Shown here piece by piece: positions 45,763 to 53,787 of a stretch of DNA of 64,000 nt. This stretch comes from Paludibacteraceae bacterium. GTDB lineage: Bacteria; Bacteroidota; Bacteroidia; Bacteroidales; Paludibacteraceae. The stretch lies in contig JAFUWV010000008.1 in the NCBI GenBank assembly GCA_017477325.1, forward strand, positions 1-64,000, in the 5' to 3' direction. The position numbers and the translations under genes are program-made. Position 1 is the stretch's first letter; each line of letters opens with the position of its first letter. The notes below the pieces were generated by a model. The model worked only from the letters and a program-made list of their open reading frames with translations, was not told where the DNA came from and did not search any database.

Positions 45763-47397
45763 TTAGTTTTTGTTTCTGAGTGCGAAACTGTAAGCTAACC
45801 TGTAGTACTCAAAGAAGTGGCTCCACTCGGCTTTCTCTGCCAGTTGTGCGGCGGCGCGGCGTGCCTCGGCACGTTCGGCTTCGTCCAGACTTGCATAGTC
45901 GGCAATGATATGGGCGATATTGTTGATTACCTGGTCGCGGTTGCTGTCTGTGCGTTCCACCACTGCCACTCCGCTTTCTATCTCTGTCTTCTCCCGGCTG
46001 AGACCGAACAGCAGCGGGTCTGTCTCACGTCGGTTCATGCTCCGGTTCTCTCTTGCCCATTGCCCGAATCCTGCCAGTGAGGTGGTGACGGTTGGCACGT
46101 GGAAGGCGATACTCTCCAGCGGAGTATAGCCCCAAGGCTCGTAATAGGAAGGGAAGACGGTAAGGTCGAGACCTGTCAGCAGGTCGTAGTATGTCATGTT
46201 GAGCACACCGTCATCGCCTTTGAGATACGAAGGTATGAAGACAACCTTCACCCTGTCTTCTTCCTTGTTTTGCATGCCCAGCCAAAGCATGGTGTTGAGT
46301 ACAGGGTCGTTCTGCGGCTCGCGCAACTGATGGGTGGTGACGTTGGAGGGTGATTCTTGCTGCGAATTGTTCTCGCTAATCCATGCCGGCACCATGATGA
46401 ATGCCACCACTTGCTTGCTCACACCGTCTTGCTGCAGCTTCTTGAGCGACTCGATGAAGATGTCGATGCCCTTGTTTTTCCACTCGTATCTGCCGCTGAT
46501 AGCCACAAACAGTGCATTGTTGTCGAGTTGGTATCCCAGCACTTGCTCGGCGGCATGTCTCAGACATTGTCTTGCCTGAGCGCGTTTAGCCCTGAGCGAG
46601 GTCTCCGTCTTGGGTACGAACTCACTCTCGAAGCCGTTGGGAGTGACCACGTCTGCAGGTTTCCGGAGCAGTTGTCTGCACTCTTTGTTGGTAATCTCAC
46701 TGACGGTAGTGAAGCAGTCTGCGTTGATGGCTGCCTGCTTCTCTGTGGAGTGTTTCGACACCATGTTCAGTTCCTGAGCCATCTGGTCTCCGTCGTAGCC
46801 TGAGAAGTAGTCATACAGCGGTTTGCCGTTGCCTGCAATGCTGCGGCCTATACTGGTGGCGTGAGTTGTAAAGAGTGTGCCAACCTTTGGCATGTGCTCT
46901 TTTACGTAGAAGAGTCCGAAGCTGGTCATCCACTCGTTGAAGTGTGCCACCACAGCGGTGTTCTCCATGTGGTAGAAGCGGTAGATACTCTCCATCACCA
47001 CACCTGTGGCGTAGCCGAAGACAGACGACTCGTCGTAGTCGCCGTAGGCGGCAATAGAGTTGACAGAGAAGCGCTCCCAGTTGTGGAAATAGATGCGGTT
47101 TTTGTCTTTGTAGAAGTTGTTGAAATCAACCAGTATGGCTATAGGCTTACCCGGTACCAGCCAGCGGCCTACTCTTACTTTCAAGCCTTCTTGCGCAGCT
47201 TGCTTCTGCCAGTCGGCAAGCAGCGAGTGTGTCTCTTTGAAATACCGGTTGTCTTTGTTCAGGTCCGGGCCTATGAAGAATACCTTGTCTTTATGTTCTT
47301 TTTGCATTATGGCGGCACGTGTGGAGAGAACTGCGTATATGCCGCCTATCTTTTGGCAGACCTCCCAGCTGGTTTCAAATATATATTCGGGTTGCAT
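45763..47397 (-). CDS. Glycogen synthase, GT3 (animal/fungal-type)
   Basis: This 544-residue glycosyltransferase elongates glycogen using a nucleotide-glucose. The start (IFETSWEVCQKIGGIYAVLSTR) and FHNWERFSVNSIAAYGDYD, VAHFNEWMTSFGLFYVK, TTHATSIGRSIAGNG and SYYEPWGYTPLESIAF are GT3 signatures, unlike bacterial GlgA (GT5). The last includes the catalytic EPWGYTPLE region with the paired glutamates. Bacteroidales commonly carry this GT3 form. The regulatory phosphorylation tails of the animal enzyme are absent. It is convergent with glgP. Confidence 0.93.
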   Translation of the reverse strand: MQPEYIFETSWEVCQKIGGIYAVLSTRAAIMQKEHKDKVFFIGPDLNKDNRYFKETHSLLADWQKQAAQEGLKVRVGRWLVPGKPIAILVDFNNFYKDKNRIYFHNWERFSVNSIAAYGDYDESSVFGYATGVVMESIYRFYHMENTAVVAHFNEWMTSFGLFYVKEHMPKVGTLFTTHATSIGRSIAGNGKPLYDYFSGYDGDQMAQELNMVSKHSTEKQAAINADCFTTVSEITNKECRQLLRKPADVVTPNGFESEFVPKTETSLRAKRAQARQCLRHAAEQVLGYQLDNNALFVAISGRYEWKNKGIDIFIESLKKLQQDGVSKQVVAFIMVPAWISENNSQQESPSNVTTHQLREPQNDPVLNTMLWLGMQNKEEDRVKVVFIPSYLKGDDGVLNMTYYDLLTGLDLTVFPSYYEPWGYTPLESIAFHVPTVTTSLAGFGQWARENRSMNRRETDPLLFGLSREKTEIESGVAVVERTDSNRDQVINNIAHIIADYASLDEAERAEARRAAAQLAEKAEWSHFFEYYRLAYSFALRNKN

Positions 47398-47470
47398 TTA
47401 TTTCTTTTATTGATAGATATTAGATGTCAGACCGCTTGCGCTGTTGTCACTATTCGCTATTAACGATCAA

Positions 47471-48877
47471 CTACTCTCTCTCCTTCTCGTCTATAGCCAG
47501 TGCTACGGCATCTTGTTTGCTCAATATCTGCTGGGTGGAGGTGTATGTGTTGTTGCGGGTTTGAATGAGATAAAGTGCCAGTATCAGGTCCTTCTGGTTG
47601 AAGATAACGTAGTTCAGACTGTTGTTTATGTTGAGGCTGTATGCCGACTTGATATGTTTGTCTATTTCTACGGGGAAACTGCCGTCTATGTTTCTTACCG
47701 TCAGTTTGTCTTCCTCAACCGAATATATTTTTCCCGTCATCCGGTCAATTCTCAGGTTCTGTATCTTTCCTCCGTCTATCAGTTCTGTCTGCGGAGTGCT
47801 GCCGCTATTGATGTCGGTCTCGGCAAAACGGTAGATGCCGTTTTCCGCACCTATATATATCAGTTGCCCGTATATGTCTATTCCTCCGCAGTCTCCGCTC
47901 CTGAAGTCTTTCAGTTCGCTCTCTGCGGCGAACAGCTGGTCTTTGCCGTCGGTGAATTGTGCGCCTCGGGTAGTGGCAGGAACGCGGTAGATAGCCTTGT
48001 TGCCCTTCAGGGTGAAGTAGATGAAGCCGTTGTTGAGAGTTCCGGTGGCATAGAGGCTGTCCGTCTGGCTGCCTGCGGTCTTTATCACTGCCTCAACCGT
48101 GTTTGTCTCCAGATTCATCACGTATATAGCTCCGTCGGCTGCGTCAGACATATTATAAATATATAGGTTGTCTCCGTCAACAATCAGCCGGCTTATTTTG
48201 CCCAGTTGAATCACTTTGGGTGTGATGGTGTCGGGGTTAGACAGTGCCCGCTCGTAGATTTTCTGCCGTAGTATGTGCCCGTCGTGAGTGGAGAGCAGCA
48301 GCGAGGGTGCAGGTGTGGAATATACGTTGAATGTCTTCTTGGTGACTGTGGTGTCGTTGCCGAGAACAGTCTTCAGTTCGATTTCTTTCTCGCCGTCCTC
48401 CTTGAAAAATATGGTGATGCCTTTTGAGATGCTGTCCACTACCACTGCATCCTTGGGCAAAGTCCATTCGTACACCAGATTCAGGTTGTAGGGGTTGTAT
48501 GTAAGCGGAGTGAGAGTCACATCTTTGTATGTGCCGATTTTCTCGGAGCTGATGGCGAATGTGGGTATGGAGTCGAATACGCTTATCTCTTTTGCGGCAC
48601 GCTGGTGTTTCTTGCCGTCAAGGGTGAGTGTGACCATATATATACCCGCCTTTCGGTATATCTTGCTCGGGTTTTTCAGAGTAGATGTGGCACCGTCGCC
48701 AAACACCCACTCCCACTTGCTGTCGGTGTCGCCTTTGGTACTGCTGTTGGAGAAACTGACGGTCTGCCCGCATCTCGGGTTTTCGGGTGAATAGGTGAAG
48801 TCTATCTCGCCTTTGTTGCAACTGCTCACTAATGCTGCAAGCAGAACAATAGTTGTTATATAAAGATGTCTGTTCAT
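47471..48877 (-). CDS. PKD-domain lipoprotein with propeller-like C-terminal region
   Basis: The 468-residue protein has a lipoprotein signal (ITTIVLLAALVSSC, Cys20). A PKD domain follows (about 25-110: IDFTYSPENPRCGQTVSFSN, WEWVFGDGATSTLKNPSKIY), then a second Ig-like stretch (YEWTLPKDAVVVDSISKG). A beta-propeller-like region runs from about residue 200 (ISRLIVDGDNLYIYNMSD, GGIDIYGQLIYIGAENGIY, IQNLRIDRMTGKIYSVEED). It is probably outer-membrane anchored and facing outward, binding a ligand or partner. Its start overlaps the miaA stop by four bases (48877-48874), so it is coupled to a housekeeping gene. I cannot name its function; a BtuG-like role is possible but no riboswitch is nearby. Confidence 0.75.
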   Translation of the reverse strand: MNRHLYITTIVLLAALVSSCNKGEIDFTYSPENPRCGQTVSFSNSSTKGDTDSKWEWVFGDGATSTLKNPSKIYRKAGIYMVTLTLDGKKHQRAAKEISVFDSIPTFAISSEKIGTYKDVTLTPLTYNPYNLNLVYEWTLPKDAVVVDSISKGITIFFKEDGEKEIELKTVLGNDTTVTKKTFNVYSTPAPSLLLSTHDGHILRQKIYERALSNPDTITPKVIQLGKISRLIVDGDNLYIYNMSDAADGAIYVMNLETNTVEAVIKTAGSQTDSLYATGTLNNGFIYFTLKGNKAIYRVPATTRGAQFTDGKDQLFAAESELKDFRSGDCGGIDIYGQLIYIGAENGIYRFAETDINSGSTPQTELIDGGKIQNLRIDRMTGKIYSVEEDKLTVRNIDGSFPVEIDKHIKSAYSLNINNSLNYVIFNQKDLILALYLIQTRNNTYTSTQQILSKQDAVALAIDEKERE

Positions 48878-49797
48878 ATCAAGTTTAGTATGTCTTCTGT
48901 TTTTACCGTTGTGGCATCAAACCAGTGTATATCACTGTCCGCTGTTAACTGTTCGCTATTCCCTCCCCTCGGTGTCTTCCACCATGTCATCTGGCGCTTT
49001 GCATAGTTGCGCGAGTGCTGTTGTATGAGTGCTATTGCCTCTTCGAGTGTGGTGTTGCCGTCGAAATAGTCGAACATCTCTTTGTATCCGACGGTGTTGA
49101 GGCTGTTTATTCCTCTGAGAGGGTACACCAGTCTTGCTTCCTCTTCAAGCCCTTGACGCATCATGTCAAGCACGCGTTGGTCTATTCGTCTGTATAGTTC
49201 TTCTCGTTGCCGATAAAGTCCCACTTGTACTATTCTGAAGTCTCTCTGTGCCTTCTTTCCGCTTCTCAGTGCGGAGTAGGGCACTCCTGCCTGACGGGTT
49301 ATTTCTATTGCGTGAATCAGCCGCTGCGGATTCTGCCTGTCCACTATTGCATAATATTCGGGGTCCGACTTCTGCACCTCCTGTTGCAGCCACTCTATTC
49401 CTCCTTCCCTGTACTGCTGTTGCACCTTCGCCCTTGTGGCCTCGCTGACAGCGGGCAGTTCGTCCAGACCTTTGCATACGGCGTCTATGTACATCATGCT
49501 GCCTCCGGTGAGGACTACCGTGTCGTGCTGTTTGTGCAGCTCGCTGATGACGCTCAGTGCTTCTCTTTCGTACATGCCGGCATTGTAGTCTTCTGTTATT
49601 GAGCGGTTGCCGACGAACCGGTGTTTGACCAGTTTCTGCTCTTCCTCGGTGGGTGCGGCGGTGCCTATGGGCAGTTCTCTGTATATCTGGCGTGAGTCGG
49701 CATTCACTATCTCTGTCTGCAGGCGCTTGGCCACATCAATCGCGAGAGCAGTCTTGCCCACTCCCGTAGGACCGAATATCACCAGCAGAGTTTTCAT
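48874..49797 (-). CDS. miaA: tRNA dimethylallyltransferase
   Basis: This 307-residue enzyme adds a dimethylallyl group to A37 of tRNAs reading UNN codons. The P-loop GPTGVGKTALA lies at 9-19; NADSRQIYRELPIGTAAP follows with the catalytic Asp, then LTGGSMMYIDAVCKGLDELP. The ATG at 49797 gives the standard start MKTLLVIFGPTG; seven extra in-frame residues upstream come from the palindromic spacer. Near the C-terminus, GGNSEQLTADSD is an unusual insert whose DNA resembles local intergenic repeats. It is coupled by overlap to the PKD lipoprotein. Confidence 0.94.
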   Translation of the reverse strand: MKTLLVIFGPTGVGKTALAIDVAKRLQTEIVNADSRQIYRELPIGTAAPTEEEQKLVKHRFVGNRSITEDYNAGMYEREALSVISELHKQHDTVVLTGGSMMYIDAVCKGLDELPAVSEATRAKVQQQYREGGIEWLQQEVQKSDPEYYAIVDRQNPQRLIHAIEITRQAGVPYSALRSGKKAQRDFRIVQVGLYRQREELYRRIDQRVLDMMRQGLEEEARLVYPLRGINSLNTVGYKEMFDYFDGNTTLEEAIALIQQHSRNYAKRQMTWWKTPRGGNSEQLTADSDIHWFDATTVKTEDILNLI

Positions 49798-49877
49798 AAT
49801 GCATAATGCATAATGCATAATTCATAATGCTTTCGACTTCGACTTTTAATTATGCATTATGAATTATGAATTATGAA
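49798..49877. repeat. AT-rich inverted-repeat spacer
   Basis: Reiterated cataatgcataatg and gaattatgaattatg words form an inverted repeat: 49816-49830 pairs perfectly over 15 bases with 49854-49868 across a 23-base loop. The spacer lies between two same-strand genes, ending at the miaA start codon. Confidence 0.85.
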
Positions 49878-50417
49878 TTAGAACAGGCTTGAGTCGTCGA
49901 AGTTCATGTCGCCGAATCCTTCGGGGTCGAGCTCGTCGGCGTCATACTGGTCCGAGCCGTAGAAGTCTTCGTCAATGTCAAGGTCGCTCGTCTTCTGGTT
50001 GAGTATGTCTTCGGTCTCGAGTTGCTTTGGTGCTTTGCCTTTCTGTTCTGTACATGCCACACCCTCTTTTGTTCCGGGCAGTATAGCAGCCAGTTCGCCG
50101 AACATATAGCGGTCGAACATGGGGTCGAACACGTACACCAGTTTCTGCTTGGGCTCTGTCAGGAGGTCGCTCAGACGGGTGTTCTCCATCACCATGTTGT
50201 CATATTCAAACGAACTCTCCATCTCCACCAGTGTCACCTCCTGCTCTCTCTCCCAGCGGTCGTTGCACATGAAGAAAGAGGTCATCTGGTCGTCAGGATA
50301 CTTGCATGAGGCAAGAATAGCCTTGTGCAGTTCGAGAAACGTGGCATCTGCGTCGCACTCAAACACACGCTTGAAGCCGTCCACTTCGTCGTTGAGTAAT
50401 GTTATTTTGTAAATCAT
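49878..50417 (-). CDS. pRiA4b ORF-3-like (IS1096 passenger-type) family protein
   Basis: This 179-residue cytoplasmic protein starts with a ferredoxin/ubiquitin-like fold, recognisable from MIYKITLLNDEVDGFKRVFE, then DATFLELHKAILASCKY and FFMCNDRWEREQEVTL, typical of the plasmid pRiA4b ORF-3-like family. The last ~55 residues are very acidic and look disordered (DLDIDEDFYGSDQYDADELDPEGF). The biochemical role of the family is unknown despite names that recall mobile elements; in Bacteroidales it is a normal chromosomal gene. It is followed by miaA across the palindromic spacer. A good promoter lies about 200 bases upstream. Confidence 0.8.
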   Translation of the reverse strand: MIYKITLLNDEVDGFKRVFECDADATFLELHKAILASCKYPDDQMTSFFMCNDRWEREQEVTLVEMESSFEYDNMVMENTRLSDLLTEPKQKLVYVFDPMFDRYMFGELAAILPGTKEGVACTEQKGKAPKQLETEDILNQKTSDLDIDEDFYGSDQYDADELDPEGFGDMNFDDSSLF

Positions 50418-50578
50418 GATTTTATGTTTTTATAGTACAAATCTTTAGTGTCCACTAAAATTAGCGGTTCTTTTTTGTAGACTATTGTTATATAGGGTTT
50501 TATAGTTTTTTGGTCCTTTTTTAGTGGATAGTAATGAGTACAATTAGTCTTTTTCTTTCATCTTGGCGCTCCCCCAAT

Positions 50579-50609
50579 ACCCGTAACCCGTAACCCGTAA
50601 CCCGTAACC
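50579..50609. repeat. 7-bp tandem repeat (acccgta), 4.4 copies
   Basis: Exact copies of acccgta start at 50579, 50586, 50593 and 50600, with a final partial acc. They fall in the predicted 5' leader of the pRiA4b-type gene, just downstream of its promoter. Confidence 0.92.
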
Positions 50610-50623
50610 ATTCTTTTAGCATG

Positions 50624-50654
50624 CAAAGATAATAATAATTCGGCATTATGCAAA
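50624..50654 (-). promoter_or_regulatory. Promoter for the pRiA4b-type gene and miaA unit
   Basis: On the minus strand TTTG (50654-50651) and TATCTTTG (50631-50624) are exactly 19 bases apart. The leader to the gene start at 50417 is about 200 bases and holds the 7-bp repeat. Confidence 0.85.
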
Positions 50655-51035
50655 ATTATTGCAATTTTTAGACCGGTACATTTGTTTTGTCTCTACTTCC
50701 GGTGATGTATTTGCATATTTCGTTTCTTTCGTCCTTTTGTAAAATATGTTCTCATAAGAAGGGTGGAAAAGCCTGTTTTTGTTGTCATATCGGAAGGAAA
50801 TGACTACAGGCACCCGGCAAAAAGCAGGCCGTGGCACCTGATTAATCGCAAGGCACTGAGATTAAGTGCTTTCTATATATAATTATTAGGAATAATAATG
50901 AAGAAAACTGTAAATCTGACAACAACTGTGACAACAAAGCACTACGCACAAACATTTTACCCCGCGTTGCTTCTTATGGATTATTGAATGAATGTCATGG
51001 AATATAACACTAATTTAACTTTTCTTCTTATTTTA
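50655..51035. other. AT-rich gap with no supported gene
   Basis: This stretch is poorer in GC than most of the window. A 29-codon reading frame from ATG 50898 to 50987 (MKKTVNLTTTVTTKHYAQTF, then nine residues) has an A/T-rich upstream region but no recognisable family, and may be the start of a lost gene. Nothing else was found. Confidence 0.5.
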
Positions 51036-51067
51036 TTTGCTTTATTGAAATATATTGCATACCTTTG
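51036..51067 (+). promoter_or_regulatory. Promoter-like element before the metalloprotease fragment
   Basis: TTTG at 51036-51039 and TACCTTTG at 51060-51067 are 20 bases apart. The first full gene downstream of it is the 51526 gene; the intervening frame is a fragment. Confidence 0.65.
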
Positions 51068-51457
51068 CCCCGAAATCTTAATGATTTTACATTAGTAAAC
51101 TCTTCATGTCAATATGTTGGAACTCTTACAGATGCTCGAGGTGATTTATATGATCCTGATCCTACGAATATAATGGCATATACATACTACAGGTCGTGCC
51201 GGAATCATTTTACAGATGAACAATATGCGAGAATAAGGGAGGCAGCATATCATTCAAGTAGATATCCGATGGCACATCAGCAAAACATTCGTGATTTAAC
51301 TATAATAGGAAATGCAACAATATCCGAAGGCTCAATATATTTAAGAAATATTCAATTGCAAAATGCAAATCTTACTCTTGAGTATTGCAATGAAGTGATT
51401 ATCGAATCTAACTTTAATATGGATAATAATTCTACCCTCTTAATTCAAAATGAATAA
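51065..51457 (+). pseudogene. C-terminal fragment of a pappalysin/M43-like metalloprotease
   Basis: The frame encodes TNIMAYTYYRSCRNHFTDEQ, which matches the Met-turn and following Cys/FTxxQ region of M43-type zinc proteases (pattern NxMxYxxxxCxxxFTxxQ). The zinc-binding HExxH helix that should precede it is missing. The frame has no ATG before the Met-turn itself, and its only early start is a TTG inside the promoter -7 box. The remaining ~60 residues are a beta-rich tail (TIIGNATISEGSIYLRNIQL). I read it as a 5'-truncated remnant. It precedes a secreted orphan by 68 bases. Confidence 0.65.
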
Positions 51458-51525
51458 TAAATATTTGAAGATAATTAATAAATGATAATTGTTAAAATTT
51501 ACACCAACTTAAAAATAATATAAAT

Positions 51526-52251
51526 ATGAAAAAGTTAAGATTTTATTTTTATATAATATTAGTTATAGTTTGTTGTAGTTCGGGGATGGCCACTGAAGAT
51601 TCGATTAAATACAAATATCTGACCAATGATATAAGATGGAAAGTATATATTCACTATGCAGAATGCACCAAACCTTGTAAATATTTAGTAGAAATGTGCG
51701 TGACTGGGGACACTCTTATTGACGATGTGAAATATCGAATTGTAGATAATGTACCTATTCGTGAAGATGGCGATAAGATATATTGCTATACATGGGACCC
51801 GTTGGAACAAAAAGTTCACGAAGTGTTGATATATGACTATAGTGTAAAGAAGGGAGATAAAGTTCGATTATTAATAGATGGCCGTCAAGGTTCGGAGCAG
51901 ACATATTATGCTATGGTTACAGACGTAGAAGTAGTAACTCTTCTTGATGGAAGAAAAGCAAGGAGGATATCATATGATCGTCGAGGTACAGATTTGGAAT
52001 ATGTAGGAAATATTACCTGTGGTTTTTCACGCCCATTTATTGTTGAGATGATGGCAGATTATACATATGTATGTTGCTCAGAGGGGGATGTCCTTCTTCA
52101 TGAAGCAAAAGAAGGAATCTGCGCAGAGACATCAGATGTTAATGATATACAAAATTCCACTTCCAAGGACAAACAAATGTTGAACGATGGCACTCTCTAC
52201 ATCCACCACAATGGCAAACGCTACAATCTGCTCGGGGCGGAGGTGAAATAA
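51526..52251 (+). CDS. Secreted protein of unknown function with short C-terminal tail
   Basis: The 241-residue protein has a signal peptide (MKKLRFYFYIILVIVCCSSGMA). The mature part, ~200 residues, is beta-rich, with two Cys pairs (AECTKPCKY and YVCCSEGD) and no family I recognise. The last ~25 residues, QMLNDGTLYIHHNGKRYNLLG plus five, match the short exported-protein tail also present at 10860-10960 and 36185-36280. Codon use is more AT-rich than in most neighbours. The pairing with a broken metalloprotease upstream could mean a lost effector module. A terminator hairpin follows. Confidence 0.7.
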   Translation: MKKLRFYFYIILVIVCCSSGMATEDSIKYKYLTNDIRWKVYIHYAECTKPCKYLVEMCVTGDTLIDDVKYRIVDNVPIREDGDKIYCYTWDPLEQKVHEVLIYDYSVKKGDKVRLLIDGRQGSEQTYYAMVTDVEVVTLLDGRKARRISYDRRGTDLEYVGNITCGFSRPFIVEMMADYTYVCCSEGDVLLHEAKEGICAETSDVNDIQNSTSKDKQMLNDGTLYIHHNGKRYNLLGAEVK

Positions 52252-52305
52252 TACTATTCTGTAGTTCGCACACTCAAATCAGAACTTTTGTTTCTTCCTT
52301 CATAC

Positions 52306-52335
52306 GCAGAGACGGCAGCAGCCCCCCGTCTCTGC
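52306..52335 (+). terminator. Terminator after the secreted orphan
   Basis: A 10-bp perfect stem (gcagagacgg / ccgtctctgc) with a 10-base loop is followed by ttgttat. The rest of 52336-52559 contains no gene I can support. Confidence 0.8.
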
Positions 52336-52559
52336 TTGTTATATTGCGAGTGTACATTCGCACTGATTATGGTCTGTAGATCCATTAGCCGTACTGTCTC
52401 GGCACGTATTTTTCTACCTTATGCTGCTAATTCCTCCACATCTCTCCGTATGGCAAATACTGCAACTTTTCAGCTCGTTCCGAGCATAGCGAGGATAAGA
52501 AATCACCAATTCGCACTCCCCCCTAAAATTCCGAAATGTCAAGATTATTTCAAAAGATA

Positions 52560-52591
52560 TTTGCGTAATCAAAATAATTGTTGTACCTTTG
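52560..52591 (+). promoter_or_regulatory. Promoter for the ribosomal protein operon
   Basis: TTTG at 52560-52563 and TACCTTTG at 52584-52591 are 20 bases apart. It starts the leader of the rpsF operon. Confidence 0.82.
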
Positions 52592-52596
52592 CAGCC

Positions 52597-52690
52597 CATT
52601 TCGCGCAGTGCGTCAAGAGCACTTGCCGTATGGAATGTTGCGGCGGCATGTCCGAGGCAGCATACGTATTAACTAAAACAAAACAAACAA
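52597..52690 (+). ncRNA. Structured leader of rpsF-rpsR operon, probable S6:S18 element
   Basis: Between promoter and rpsF lies a GC-rich leader that can fold into a long hairpin: cgtatg at 52628-52633 pairs with catacg at 52668-52673. Inside are a second paired block (tgttgc / gcagca region) and a gcggcggcatgtccgaggc tip containing an unpaired CCG. A helix with CCG in the loop or bulge is the hallmark of the S6:S18-binding leaders that give feedback control of this operon in many bacteria. The identification is by position and shape, not by alignment. Confidence 0.6.
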
Positions 52691-52694
52691 ACTT

Positions 52695-53039
52695 ATGTTA
52701 AACCATTACGAGACCGCTTTCATCTTGACTCCCGTTTTGTCTGAACCACAGATGAAGGAAGCGGTAGACAAGTTTGAGGATCTGCTCAAGGAGAACGGAG
52801 CAACGATTCTCAACCGTGAGGAGTGGGGCTTGAAGAAGCTTGCATATCCTATCAAGGGCAAAACAACGGGATTCTATGCCCTGCTGCAATTCGATGTTGA
52901 ACCTGAAGTAGTTGCTACTCTGGAGACTGCTTACCGCCGCGACGAGCGCGTTATCCGTTTCCTGACTTTCCGTCTCGACAAGTACGCTTTCGAGTATGCT
53001 GAACGCCGTCGCAACGCTCATCAAAAAAAGGAGGTTTAA
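52695..53039 (+). CDS. rpsF: 30S ribosomal protein S6
   Basis: This 114-residue ribosomal protein contacts S18 and 16S rRNA in the platform. The start [19 protein letters not shown] and the middle [23 protein letters not shown] (seen from LNREEWG) followed by FYALLQF are typical. The C-terminal tail is Arg/Lys-rich. It is first in the S6-S18-L9-L31 unit, with three bases between its stop and the next start. Confidence 0.97.
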   Translation: MLNHYETAFILTPVLSEPQMKEAVDKFEDLLKENGATILNREEWGLKKLAYPIKGKTTGFYALLQFDVEPEVVATLETAYRRDERVIRFLTFRLDKYAFEYAERRRNAHQKKEV

Positions 53040-53042
53040 GCC

Positions 53043-53303
53043 ATGGCAGAAGAACTTCGTTATCTGACTCCTCAGCAGAAGGATGTTAAGAAGAAAAAGT
53101 ATTGCCGTTTCAAGAAGAGCGGTATACGTTACATCGACTACAAAGATCCTGAGTTCCTCAAGAAGTTCCTCAACGAGCAGGGTAAGATTCTTCCCCGCCG
53201 TCTGACCGGTACTTCGCTCAAGTATCAGCGCAAAGTCGCTCAGGCAGTTAAGCGTGCACGTCACTTGGCATTGCTGCCCTACGTAACCGATATGATGAAA
53301 TAA
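53043..53303 (+). CDS. rpsR: 30S ribosomal protein S18
   Basis: This 86-residue protein partners with S6. [20 protein letters not shown] and [19 protein letters not shown] are family signatures, followed by [20 protein letters not shown]. The N-terminal extension [19 protein letters not shown] is somewhat longer than the E. coli form, as in other Bacteroidetes. It directly follows rpsF. Confidence 0.97.
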   Translation: MAEELRYLTPQQKDVKKKKYCRFKKSGIRYIDYKDPEFLKKFLNEQGKILPRRLTGTSLKYQRKVAQAVKRARHLALLPYVTDMMK

Positions 53304-53322
53304 AAAGTAGGAGGACAAGACA

Positions 53323-53766
53323 ATGTATGTAATTCTTATTCAAGACGTCGATAACCTCGGCTACAAGAACGATATCGTAAAGGTACGTGACGGATTCGGT
53401 CGCAACTACCTTATCCCCAACCGCCTCGCAGTGATTGCCAACGACAGCAATCGCAAGCAGCTGTCAGAAAACCTGAAGCAGCAGGCTCGCAAACTCGCTC
53501 AGCAGAAAGCTGACGCTGAGGCTCTGGCCCAGAAGCTGGAGACCATCATGCTCAAAATCGAGCAGAAGGCTAACGAGAACGGCAAGATTTTCGGTGCTGT
53601 CACCTCGCTGCAACTGGCTGACGCACTCAAGGCTCTCGAACTTGATGTTGACCGCAAGCTCATCACAGTTCCGGAGGTTAAGGAACTTGGCGAATATGCC
53701 GCTGTTGTCAAACTGCACAAAGAAGTTAAGGCTGAACTGAAATTCACAGTTGTTGCTGCTGAATAA
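53323..53766 (+). CDS. rplI: 50S ribosomal protein L9
   Basis: This 147-residue protein has the N-terminal RNA-binding domain (MYVILIQDVDNLGYKNDIVK, GFGRNYLIPNRLAV), a long connecting helix and the C-terminal domain (KIFGAVTSLQLADALK). It binds the L1-stalk base region of 23S rRNA. It follows rpsR by 19 bases with an AGGAGG-like site (taggaggacaag). Confidence 0.97.
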   Translation: MYVILIQDVDNLGYKNDIVKVRDGFGRNYLIPNRLAVIANDSNRKQLSENLKQQARKLAQQKADAEALAQKLETIMLKIEQKANENGKIFGAVTSLQLADALKALELDVDRKLITVPEVKELGEYAAVVKLHKEVKAELKFTVVAAE

Positions 53767-53787
53767 TTAAAAAGAAAGGAAACTGTT

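Noticed and set aside
49878..50417. Mobile-element gene, from the IS1096-passenger family name
   Set aside because: No transposase, terminal inverted repeats or target duplication nearby; the family is widespread as an ordinary chromosomal gene.
50579..50609. CRISPR-like short repeat
   Set aside because: Direct 7-base copies without spacers; a simple tandem repeat.
50646..50837. 63-codon minus-strand frame in the AT-rich gap
   Set aside because: It overlaps the promoter at 50624-50654, lacks a ribosome-binding context and has no recognisable features.
52288..52701. 137-codon frame before rpsF
   Set aside because: It spans a terminator hairpin, the rpsF promoter and the structured leader, and the protein is Cys-rich and low in family character.
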